The notes below the pieces were generated by a model. That model searched no databases, was not told the DNA's origin, and saw only the letters and a program-made list of their open reading frames with translations. This document shows, one piece after another, positions 55,183-64,000 of a DNA stretch of 64,000 nucleotides. Position 1 is the stretch's first letter. Each line of letters starts with the position of its first letter. Position numbers and translations under genes: made by a program. This stretch comes from Trichaptum fuscoviolaceum (Eukaryota; Basidiomycota; Agaricomycetes; Hymenochaetales; Trichaptaceae), in assembly GCA_910574455.1 (NCBI GenBank), contig CAJSYZ010000009.1:930001-994000 (forward strand). The letters run 5' to 3'.

Positions 55183-55854
55183 GTGTATGGGAGAAAGGAG
55201 AGAGAGATGTGGCTTGGCAGTAATATATTAATAAGCTAGAGTAATGATATGTAGTATAACGTGTATCTTATTTTTATCTTAAACATTTCACCCCAGTTGA
55301 TCATAGATCCAGTTTAATGTCACGGTTCCTATGATGGGTTGATCCATGCGCGAGTCCGAGGATACGTGACTATGAGGGAGAAAGAAGAAAGGGATGTGAA
55401 ACTACAGAGAAACTACATAAATTAAAGTTAAAGCATGTATGGAGCCATTCACTTAGAGACCGCTACTTTTGTGCAACCATTTTTGGTCGCTCACAAAAAA
55501 TAACGCCCCGAGGGGCCTGCAATGCGCAGGCAAAACCCGAGACCACCTCGGGGCTTTTGTGCTCTAACACCACTGGCAGTAGTAAACCTTTTTTCCCCTA
55601 ACACTTGATCTTTTCTTTCCTCAGGAAAACTACTCTCTACTGAAAGTGACTTAAGCGTCACTTAAATGTCCTGAGAGACTTATTCAGGATTGGCACTGTT
55701 GACTTATAATAAAACAGTGCTTCAGTCAGTCAGTCAGGACAGTCATTCAGGCAGTTCAGTCATTCAATCACTGAGGTAAAATAAGTACATAATAATATTA
55801 TAAACAGAAAATAAGTACAATACATAGTTAGTAAACTAAGGACTTGCCGCCTAC
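55183..55854. other. Intergenic stretch rich in palindromes
   Basis: It contains an inverted repeat GCCCCGAGG (55505-55513) / CCTCGGGGC (55547-55555) flanked by A/T runs, a perfect palindrome AAGTGACTTAAGCGTCACTT near 55644-55663, a hairpin CACTGTT...AACAGTG at about 55696-55721, and CAGTCAGT microsatellite DNA at 55722-55775. No coding frame. Confidence 0.5.
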
Positions 55855-57538
55855 TCACAAGCAGGCGCAGAGGGGGACGCTGCGCGCTTCGCAACAACAC
55901 TGTCCACTGACGCTGACACTCAGCACGGCGGCGTTGGTGCCGGTTCTGTCTTGATTTGTGTAGGCGCGGGAGAACCTGTGCGTGAGTGTGGGTTGGAGGG
56001 TGGGCGGCGGGACAAGGGCTTGCATCCAGGAGTAGACGTGGGCACTGCTGTCAGTGACAGACCTTGTGAGCCAGAACTGTTGTTGTGTTGTTTGTTGTTG
56101 GGCTACTCCAGCAGTTATGACTTCTGTTTCCTCTTCTTCCTCAGCCTTACAAGTAGTATTATCAGCAGATAAATGTCATGAAGTACACAGCCACTTACCG
56201 AGGAGGCACAAGGATTTTCATCTTCATCGCTATCGTATGCACCATTCTTCTCAATCTTGCGGACAATTCGCTTGCCTGCACCTGTTGACTGCTGCTCTGT
56301 TTCCCCATCTTCGTCTATATAACCCTCTCGTGTCTTATTTGCCATGCGATATTCACGCTTTTGACGTTCCTGGATAATAAATAATAAAGTTCATTTATTG
56401 AATAGTGAGAGAGAAAGAATTGAACAAACCTCAATCTCCTTGGCCTCTTCATCATGGGTGTCCTCAACATCCATCTTCTCTTCATCATCTGCAAACTCCT
56501 CCTCCATCTCATCCAAGTCGCCCTTGTCCCCTCTGTCCCTTTCCCACCTCCGGCCGTTATCACCACCCTCTTCATCATCTTCCTCGAATAGCCGCCACAG
56601 TCTTCAGTCTCCTCCCCCCGGGGCCCTGCGAACTGCCCCCAATATCATACACAAGACTTCCGCCAGTCGTGGCACCGCTCGCGATCGACGCAGAGATACC
56701 ATTCGCTGCGTTATTGCGCAAGCGCATCGACCAGCGGTCCATCTCGCGATTCTTCTCCATCTTCGCCATCAGCTTCTCCGCTCCCTCGAGGCTCGGCGCG
56801 ATCTGGTGCGATGCTTCTAAAACTTGTACCACCGGTGCGCATGCACGAACTTGAACATCTGGTCCTCTGCGGGCATGAACAGCACGTGTGTCTTGCTCTT
56901 CGCCGCCTCCTCCATCTGTCCCACCCATACCTCGCTGTCCGTCCCATCCTCCACGACCCAGGGATACCGTTCCTCTCAACGTTCTGCCGGATGTGCTCGT
57001 GCACCAGGAACACCTGCCGAGTCTTTTTCTTGAACTTGCGTTTCCGCTTGTCTTTGTCTTTGTCTTTGACGTCCTTCCGGTTTGCCTCGTTGTGGATCGG
57101 CCGGCCCTCTGCATCAACCATGACTATACGTCCGTCTGCACCAATGACGGGCTTCTCATCTGCTTCCAACATCAGCTTCATGGGCACTTGCGAGCTGACT
57201 CCGCCCAGACCCTCATCAGTAGGGTCACGGCGCAGCTCCTTGTGGTTGAGCTTCACGGGCCACGCCCACGTACTTATGTCGACCAGTTTCCGTGAGTTGA
57301 ACTTCATCACGTCGTCTTGCCACCCATGCCTGTCGCAGCTCATCAGCTTGAACTCCTGGTATGGCGCGTCCTCGCCTCTGACATCCGTGAACGTCGAGGC
57401 CAAAGACGACCCGGAGCCCTTGACCTTGATCTCAGACTTCGGCTCTAGCTTCACCAGCGGCTTCCCTGCATTTGGTTCTGTCTTTACTTTCGGCTTCGGT
57501 CGCGACGGCGGCGGTGGGGGTGGCTTTTGAACCTGCAC
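55855..57538 (-). pseudogene. Fragment of transcription factor IIF alpha subunit, broken
   Basis: The first visible exon begins at an intron acceptor (57538), without start codon, with PPPPPPSRPKPKVKTEP, then YQEFKLMSCDRHGWQDDVMK, STWAWPVKLNHKELRR, KKKTRQVFLVHEHIRQN, all typical of TFIIF-alpha (RAP74). After VERNG (about 56980) the frame shifts to YPWVVEDGTDSEVWVGQMEE, and a TAG stands at 56817-56819 in WYKF. Further exons (to 56430, 56199-56369, 55855-56145) keep YDSDEDENPCASS, then a tail that does not match. The N-terminal exon and the C-terminal winged-helix region are missing. It cannot be the cell's functional copy, as TFIIF is essential. Confidence 0.8.
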
Positions 57539-57664
57539 CAGGATGGGTCAGTATGGATTCTTTTGGAAGAGCGTGGGCTCTCTTTTTTCTCGCTTTATCT
57601 TCCGCAGAGGTGGCTTTGCGCATCGAATGGCTTAAGCTCCAGGGATCGAGCTGTGTGGGCTGGC

Positions 57665-60600
57665 CTATGTGCTTCGGGTGTCCCAGTTGGACAGCATCGG
57701 TTTTTCCCAACGTTCAGTATCCCAATCTTCCGTATCCATGACCGCTACGCCAGGCGCATGCTCAGCTTCACCATTCGAAGGCCTCCGTGCTAGAGAGCTA
57801 GCGATCTGTCGGATGGTAATAATACTGCGCCTGTGGAAATCTTCCATGCGCTGACGCCATTCAGCAACCGGGAAACGCTGGGCAGCCAATCGAGCACGCA
57901 AGATAGCACCCTCGTCTTCCGTAGACTTAAGCACCATTTAAATTGCGTTCGTAAGCTGGGACAACATGTGTGCTGATGAACTCGATTCGACAGAGAACTA
58001 CTGTAACCAAAGTCAGACTGCAAACGTTAGAGACAGATAATATGAACTTACCCATCCAGGCATAAGACCGAGACCACCAAGACGAGCAAGAACACCAAAG
58101 GCACCTTTGCGACCGAATTCGAAAGCGACTAAACCGGACGGCTCATCCCGCGAAGGGATCAAAGCGAAGTCGGCACCACTGAACGAGTACGGAGGCAGAG
58201 CAGTGAACTCCGGCTTTGAGTACACTCGGTCAGGAGCATCTCCATGAGATGAGCAAGTTTCTCCGCAGCGAAACGACCATACAAATCAATGACGGGACCG
58301 ACACAGATCAACTGAATCGATGGGCGCTTTTCCAGCCTGACATTAATAAATGAGCAAATATTCATCTGTTTAGTAAGATAGCACTAAAAGAACTCACAGC
58401 GAAGGCATCACGTCCGCAATAAGATCCACACCCTTCTGTTTCGGCCAACAACCGACGAACACGAAGAGATCTGCCTTAGGGTCCTGAGCAATACCAGCCC
58501 ACTCCTGAGCCTGCCGCTTGAGCTCCGGACGTTTCGCCTCTGCCTCTTCATCAATCTGAATGTCCTTGATCTGTACGGGCTGTTCGTCCAAAGCAGCAAT
58601 ATCCGTTGGGTCCGGATTCGGGAGAGAGTCCACATGCTTGAGTGTCCACAGCGCCGGATAACGAGCCCAGGACCGCTTACCATACTTGTCAGACACACCG
58701 GTGACACCGATCGATTTCTGGTGCACACTGATGAAGGATGCCGCGGCGTGGAGTAAGTTGAACGTGTTACCGAACTGAACGTACTTCGTGCAGTGTTCCT
58801 TGCTGATATTGAACGCTGAGCATACTTCCTTCATCTCTTCCTTCGTGCGGAGCGGCCACAGGCCCTGGAACTCTGCGTTGTGGAGAGACAGGCACACCGG
58901 GAGGACTTTCGGGAGGAGGTAGATAGCAGCGAGCGCGCCGTGATAGTCATTTATGTGGTAAACATCGATCTGCGGGTTGCGCCTGACGATCGCTGCGATT
59001 GCCTGGTTCCATGTCGAGTAGAAGATGGCTGAGCTGAGGTCGTCCATGCGCGCAGAATACGGGTCCGCCCTCGCACGGAAGACCGGTGAGTCGAGGATAA
59101 CGTATGTGATGTTGGGTACGGCTCGCCGAAGATAATGACTTCAATAGGGTCGGCAGGTTCACCAGCGGGGTACTCAATATCCTTCACCTTCGGTACAACC
59201 CAGATCAGGTCGACGTCCGACATGGCTTTGCCCATCAACGAGCTCATCACACCAAGACCACCGATCTTAACCTTCAACTTCCAATCAATGATCTCGTACT
59301 CCAAAGTCGCAATACGCACCGTCCTCCGCTTCTTCCTGTCTTCAGGCCAACCGATAATATCGCCAGTATACGCGTGTCCATGGCTCGAGTGTTTCTCCGA
59401 CATCGGCGCCGCATGCAGATCTTGCGCAGACCTCGAGCCCAGCGAGCCAATGATGGGGAAATAATGCGAATGGCCCGGCTTCTTCTCCTTGAGACCCCAC
59501 TGGTTGTACTTGATTCCATAAAAGCTCCACATGAAGATCGCCACTGCCAGTGTACCAGTGACTACCGGGATCGACAACAGTAGTGTGTACATGATAGCGC
59601 CCACGGCGCTCTCCCCACGCGGCTCGAGGCTCCACCGCAGCGTCGCGTTATCCACGACCAGCGTCCACGCGAGGTGCGGGTGAGGCGGGGCGCTGATGTT
59701 CAAGTAGTTGGAAGCAGCCGAATTGGGCGGGAGTCAGTCCATGACGCCGTCGCCATCCGTCTCGCCATAGAAGTAGCCATTGAACCCAAACAAGTTGAGC
59801 TGGAGGTACGTCGGCCATGTGCTCATCATCTCGAGCTCCCAGCGTCCGTCTGCAGTATTGTCCATCAGGAAGTTCACTCCTCTGTCGAAACCCCACGTAT
59901 TGAACTGACCACGGGTGAGGAAGTGAGGGACACGGCGCTGGTGAGCATAATTCCTGTCCGCATGCACACCAGTATAGGCTGATGCAGCAATACCAGTTAA
60001 GTCTAACTCAAATCGAATCAGTAAGTATACAGCTCATATAAGAGTAAAAGCGCTTACATTGCACAATAATATGCTCGCCTGTCCACCAACTCTCATCATT
60101 ATCAAACAAGCTCTTATCTATGCTCGTCACATCCTCATACGCAGCCCACGTCCATTTCTGTCCTGCAAAGGCGGGTTGTTCCAGATGATGACAATAATAC
60201 CGTCTGGCACGCCCATCAGCGTCGCGTTCCACGCCCACGAGCTCGCCCCAGCACCCGAGATCGTTGCAGGATCGGAGTTATGCAACCGCTCCGCAGTTCA
60301 CGGCGGTGATCAAGGGGCTTCCACCCTTGCCCGAGCTGAGACGTTGAACCAGATGCTCGCCGTCACCTGGTCACAGTTCATTGGGATGTTAAATTCCAAG
60401 CTGATATCGACCGTTGTCGCATTCACATCGCCCGACTCTGCCTGCATGCGAGCATCGTGAACTGGCCTGAACTTCGTCAACTGCGGAGGGACCGCAACCC
60501 ACTCCGCCTCAGGCACAAGCAGCTTGAAGCTATACGGATCCATCGTGATACTATTAAAGCGTCCCTGGAATGGCGTGTTGCCGTTGTTGCTACAATGACA

Positions 60601-61590
60601 GCGAGTCTTACAAAGTGGACGTCTCAAACGGCGCAAACAGATTATTCACGACCGTCCCGCTCAGATCCCCGCACGCGAGGCAGTCCACAAGCCCAGTTCG
60701 ATTTCCGTCTGATTAGATCCAGGTAGCTGCTCGAAATGCGTCCAATTTTCGCGCTGCACAAGGTCGAATCCATCCTGAAGGGCAGCATAGACAGAGCGGA
60801 GGTAGTTGAACTGCGTGTACATGCGCTGCGCCTCCGACGTCGGGTCAAAAGTGATCAAGCGAATTCGAATCATCGTAACAGCCTGAGCCTTCTGCAACGG
60901 CATGTTCATATACTGGTCTGAGCCGAGTTTGTAGCATCCATGGCGCTGCCAAACGGGGTTGGCGGGCATAGCTTGACGACTGTTCCAAGATCAGCACTCA
61001 GGTCCTGACAGATATGAATGAGATATGAAAAAGGTACTAACCCAAAGAGATAGTTGCCAGGACCGTTATCACAGCTAAATCAGGAGGCGGCAGCATCGTC
61101 GGTGTACGACCACAGCCAATATACAAAGCTCTGAAGGTGATGCCACCCGGTGACTTCACCGGTAATGAAGAAGTTGTTCTTGTTGACACTTGCCGCACAC
61201 GAGCGCGCAGCTGTGGTCCATTCTATCAGTGCGTCCAATGCGACCTATGTGCTGTTGTCGATACGAATGGCGTCGATGCCGAGTGCCGCGATTCGCCATC
61301 ACTTAAGGATTCCACACCGTCAGACGATTTTGCACGGATGCGATCTTGGTCAGTCGAATGAACACCAAAGGCTTATACAGCCTGAGGGAAAAATCAAACT
61401 GTGGACAACACCGCCGAAGCGCAGCTGCGTCTCCCGCCAATCGTTTTCAAACATCGTCTGGAAGAAGTCATTGTTGCTCGGGTCTCCATTGGCAAACCTG
61501 TTTAGCAGCACAGCCTGGAAGTAGGAGAAGGAGAGAAACATCGGAGAGATGCTAAAAGCACGCGAAATATAATAAGGCAGATCAGCCCTA
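57665..61590 (-). pseudogene. Fragment of cell-wall alpha-1,3-glucan synthase, broken
   Basis: On the minus strand it starts near 61590 with FQAVLLNRFANGDPSNNDFF and WRETQLRFGG (alpha-amylase domain). About 130 residues are then missing; IASVQNRL follows, then TAA at 61303-61305, a frameshift, GIDAIRIDNS, TAG at 61245-61247 and FFITGEVTG. The linker, one membrane segment (YTLLLSIPVVTGTLAVAIFM, near 59560) and the synthase domain ([40 protein letters not shown]) follow. A TAA at 57938-57940 interrupts the last helix region, and the sequence stops at about 57665, without the C-terminal multi-pass exporter part of the 2,400-residue enzyme. A functional enzyme would make alpha-1,3-glucan at the plasma membrane; this copy cannot. 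Confidence 0.88.
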
Positions 61591-61727
61591 GGTTCCGACC
61601 TTGCGCGAATCGTCCGAAACTGTAAGGCAATGAATTCTAAAGATGATGTACTACTTGAAGTTGCGAAGCCTGAGCTGTGTACTTACTACATTAGGCAAAA
61701 AAGATTAGGCATCGGGCGTGCGAAAAG

Positions 61728-61890
61728 TCACGTGTCAGTAAAGCTTTCTCTTGTAAAACGGTGATCCTTTTAGCAAAACAAAACCCTCTACCCTTACGGG
61801 TCTCGGGAACAAGCAGTTAGGGCTGTGAGCTAACTCACAGCAAAGCCCGCTACCCGGGAGAATGCGGTTAGAGCAAGAGAGAGGAAGAAA
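61728..61890 (+). repeat. Spacer repeat between gene fragments, copy 1
   Basis: It shares AACAAGCAGTTAG, GCTG.GAG, CTCACAGCA, AGCCCGCTACCCG and GGTTA..GTTAGAG-type words in the same order with 62968-63150, and a CACGTG near its start. It lies between the glucan synthase and BSD2-like fragments. Confidence 0.6.
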
Positions 61891-62604
61891 AAATTATATT
61901 TTTAAGCACACATATAGCACAGAAGTAGTATACACCATACTCTTCTGCCGCAGAAGCATCTGCTACAGGAACAGTCCCATTGTTAGTAGCTGCCCAACTT
62001 TCAGCAGCTGCAGCTGTATCAAATGTCAGTGTTGGTGGAGGTACAGTGTCTTCAGGATTTCCCCAGCTGCCCCACATGCTCTCTTCACCATTTGCGCCTA
62101 TGCCTTCGTCATCCTTGCTTGTCCTCAATGCAAACCCTGTCAAGCCAAGACCAGCCCGAGCACGGAGCTTCGCCGCATGTGTAGTATGCAGGAGGTAAGT
62201 AAGCAGAAAGCCCGGAGACAGAAACAAGCATGTTCGAAGCAAACGAGAAGAGCGTACCCATTGCGAGACCATCAATCGCGAGCTCGCCTGAAAGTGTCAT
62301 TCCCGGAGATAAGGACGAAGGCGCATGGACTGACGTCTCCGAGTACGGCGGGACATCATCCGCCTGAGCAGCGGCATACAATAATGGTGCATCCTTCTGT
62401 GTGTCCTCCGGTACAACACGGACACCGTCTTCTATTGAGTATGGAAAGCAAAAGTAGCTGAAACAGTCCTGTTAGAATACAAAGTAAAGAAGCAATACAT
62501 TAAAGCAGTAAAATAGGCGCACCTTCCACTATGGGCCTGAGGCTCGGTTTCGCACTGACATCCGCAAAGACACCATCATTCCCAGTCCCGCCGCCTACGA
62601 CCCG
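61868..62604 (-). pseudogene. Fragment of BSD2/NDFIP-like membrane adaptor, broken
   Basis: The minus strand reads VGGGTGNDGVFADVSAKP (exon ending near 62520), then after an intron DGVRVVPEDTQKDAP, YAAAQADDVPPYSET, MTLSGELAIDGLAMGTL and, in another frame, GFLLTYLLHTTHAAKLRARA. These match the BSD2/NDFIP family, small endosomal or Golgi proteins that recruit HECT ubiquitin ligases through PPxY motifs (here VPPYSE). Several residues between SFASNMLVSV and GFLLTY are missing, with a frame change, and the LIQYGF-type segment after RAGLGLT is lost. The N-terminus is absent. It is not functional as it stands. Confidence 0.7.
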
Positions 62605-62967
62605 CCATCGTTCCTTGCAACTGTACTTGATCAGTCCGCCCCGTGTTTCTGGTAGCTATGTACAATGCTCCCTGCACCTGCGACAGACTACAGTCGTGCT
62701 CGCTCGCTACCTGGTTACCAGTGCTGGATGATGCCCTCACAGACAAAGTCGGATTCGCACTGCCGCAGGGTGTAGACACGGAGATGCTGGGGCTGCTGTT
62801 GTTCATTGCAAAGGTACTGCAGGGCAGCACGCCATTGACCTGCGAAGGGTGGATCGCCAGCAGGATTGCAGTCAAAGTCGCGTGGAAACAACCTGCTGTG
62901 AAAGGTAGTGCATCACATGACTGGATCTCCTGCCGGAAAGGGTTAATTACCCATAAAGGAGATCTCA

Positions 62968-63150
62968 CGTGACTGGATCAGTTTTCGCAGAGAATCCGGA
63001 CAGTTGCGTTTTTCTAAGGTACCCAAGCGAACCCTACGGTTCGCGGGAATTTCTGCATCTCAACAAGCAGTTAGTGGCTGCGAGTTCCTCACAGCAGAGC
63101 CCGCTACCCGTGGATGGGTGTGAGGTTATTGTTAGAGAGAAAAAAACATT
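62968..63150 (+). repeat. Spacer repeat between gene fragments, copy 2
   Basis: Partner of 61728-61890; contains CACGTGACTGG at its start, AACAAGCAGTTAGTGGCTG, TCACAGCAGAGCCCGCTACC and GTTATTGTTAGAGAG. It lies between the BSD2-like and CSE1 fragments. Confidence 0.6.
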
Positions 63151-63200
63151 TTTTCTTTACATCCGTACATACAAAATTCTATTATGTTATAATTACACAC

Positions 63201-64000
63201 CTGATTTCGGAAGGGGTACAAAAAGCAAATCACATCAACCTGGAGAATTGGATGCACGGAGTTCTCATCGGCTTGTAGGTCCTTGTACACATGTTGCGAG
63301 AAGTACTGCATGACGTCCACGAGAGCATTTGTGCTTGTAACACCTAGCTATAGATCCAACAAATTATTCACGGTTCCTCCTAAACGATTTGCATCACTCA
63401 CCTGAGCTGTTGTGCCAACAGTTGCCACCGCCGTGAGCAGGTATACACTCTCATCCTTCCTCTTCCGACTCTCCTTGTCGCCCTTCTTCCTGTTGTGCTC
63501 CTCCAGTCCGTTCCCTACTAGCGTTAAGAGGACTTCGGTTGTCTCAGCCTCGAAACCTGAGGCAACGAGTACAGGGAGAACATTGGCCGCAGCTTGTCGC
63601 CACGTGGTTCCCTCCGTAGTCAACCCGCCAATGGACCAAGAGGACACCACGAAAGAAAGGTCGACTGGGACATACTCCAGAGGATCGTCCTCAAATTGTT
63701 CCACTACGTGTTCTGCAGGTTAAGGTAATATCAGTAAAAAGATGAGCGCGATTAAAGAAGAAGCTTGCGCACCTCGTAATGTGACATTGGCGACAACTAC
63801 GCCATTGAACACAACCTTAATCATCTCCCTTTCCGCTAACGTCGCCTTGTAGTTTCCTGATCGAATGACCGTGCTGAGGAAGCGTAGTCCCTGACTGACC
63901 AGCCCGTCACATGCTATCTGACCTCCACCGAGATGTCCCCACAGAGCTGTGGCCGGTACGGTAATTGAAGACGAGAGGGCCTCCGGGTATCGATGCGTAT
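63201..64000 (-). pseudogene. Fragment of CSE1/exportin-2, truncated
   Basis: Exons on the minus strand: from the window edge to 63783 (GLRFLSTVIRSGNYKATLAE), 63402-63712 (EHVVEQFEDDPLEYV, EGTTWRQAAANVLPVLVASG, AVYLLTAVATV-like SVYLLTAVATVG) and 63201-63343 (TSTNALVDVMQYFSQHVYKD, HPILQVDVICFLYPFRNQ). This is the middle of CSE1, which recycles importin-alpha from the nucleus. The match ends after FRNQ, about half-way through the family's usual 960 residues, and the next DNA is the spacer repeat. The join between the second and third exon is off by one or two bases by my reading. The N-terminal part lies beyond the window. Confidence 0.75.

Noticed and set aside
55505..55560. Rho-independent terminator (stem followed by T-rich sequence)
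   Set aside because: The arms are 33 bases apart and the genome is fungal; a bacterial-type terminator has no role here.
61137..61524. Plus-strand open frames across the glucan synthase fragment
   Set aside because: They are antisense to recognisable alpha-amylase-domain sequence on the minus strand.

Overview
The window reads as a piece of a basidiomycete (probably Agaricomycetes) nuclear genome. Genes are cut by many introns of about 50-60 bp with GT..AG ends, transposons are nested in one another, and the recognisable families are typically fungal: GH18 chitinases, a GT15 mannosyltransferase, DH-PH-kinase fusions, and remnants of alpha-1,3-glucan synthase, TFIIF-alpha, BSD2/NDFIP and CSE1. 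Exon joins given here come from reading splice sites and frames by eye; most were checked for phase.

Layout. 1-3.1 kb and 16.86-19.76 kb are two copies of one segment: the last exon of a glycosyltransferase-like gene, a small unknown gene on the minus strand, and a decaying plus-strand gene. 3.54-12.0 kb is a three-level transposon nest: a short hAT-like element with 8-bp target duplication holds a 7.1-kb element (9-bp target duplication, long inverted repeats) that encodes a DUF6589-like protein and a RecQ-like helicase, and the helicase-side end of that element holds a 686-bp internally deleted relative with its own 9-bp target duplication. 13.1-17.1 kb has an unknown basic/Ser-rich protein gene and a six-exon type II membrane glycosyltransferase-like gene.

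19.4-21.8 kb and 31.8-34.2 kb are almost identical copies of a chitinase block; a third chitinase lies on the minus strand at 37.2-38.6 kb. Between the two blocks are an LTR-retrotransposon remnant (22.7-26.4 kb, 5-bp target duplication, no internal region left) and about 5 kb of gene-poor DNA with two families of short interspersed repeats.

39.7-55.2 kb is gene-dense and made of interleaved paralogue pairs: two DH-PH-kinase genes, two 2-oxoglutarate oxygenase genes, and a second copy of the glycosyltransferase-like gene, with a GT15 mannosyltransferase gene among them. 55.9-64 kb holds four unrelated housekeeping or cell-wall gene fragments, all on the minus strand, all truncated and most carrying stops or frameshifts. 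Two copies of a spacer repeat separate some of them. This looks like gene-fragment capture or a decayed duplicated block.

The best candidate for an undescribed system is the 7.1-kb DUF6589/RecQ element: intact genes, clear ends, clear target duplications, a deletion derivative, and no transposase family that I recognise by name.
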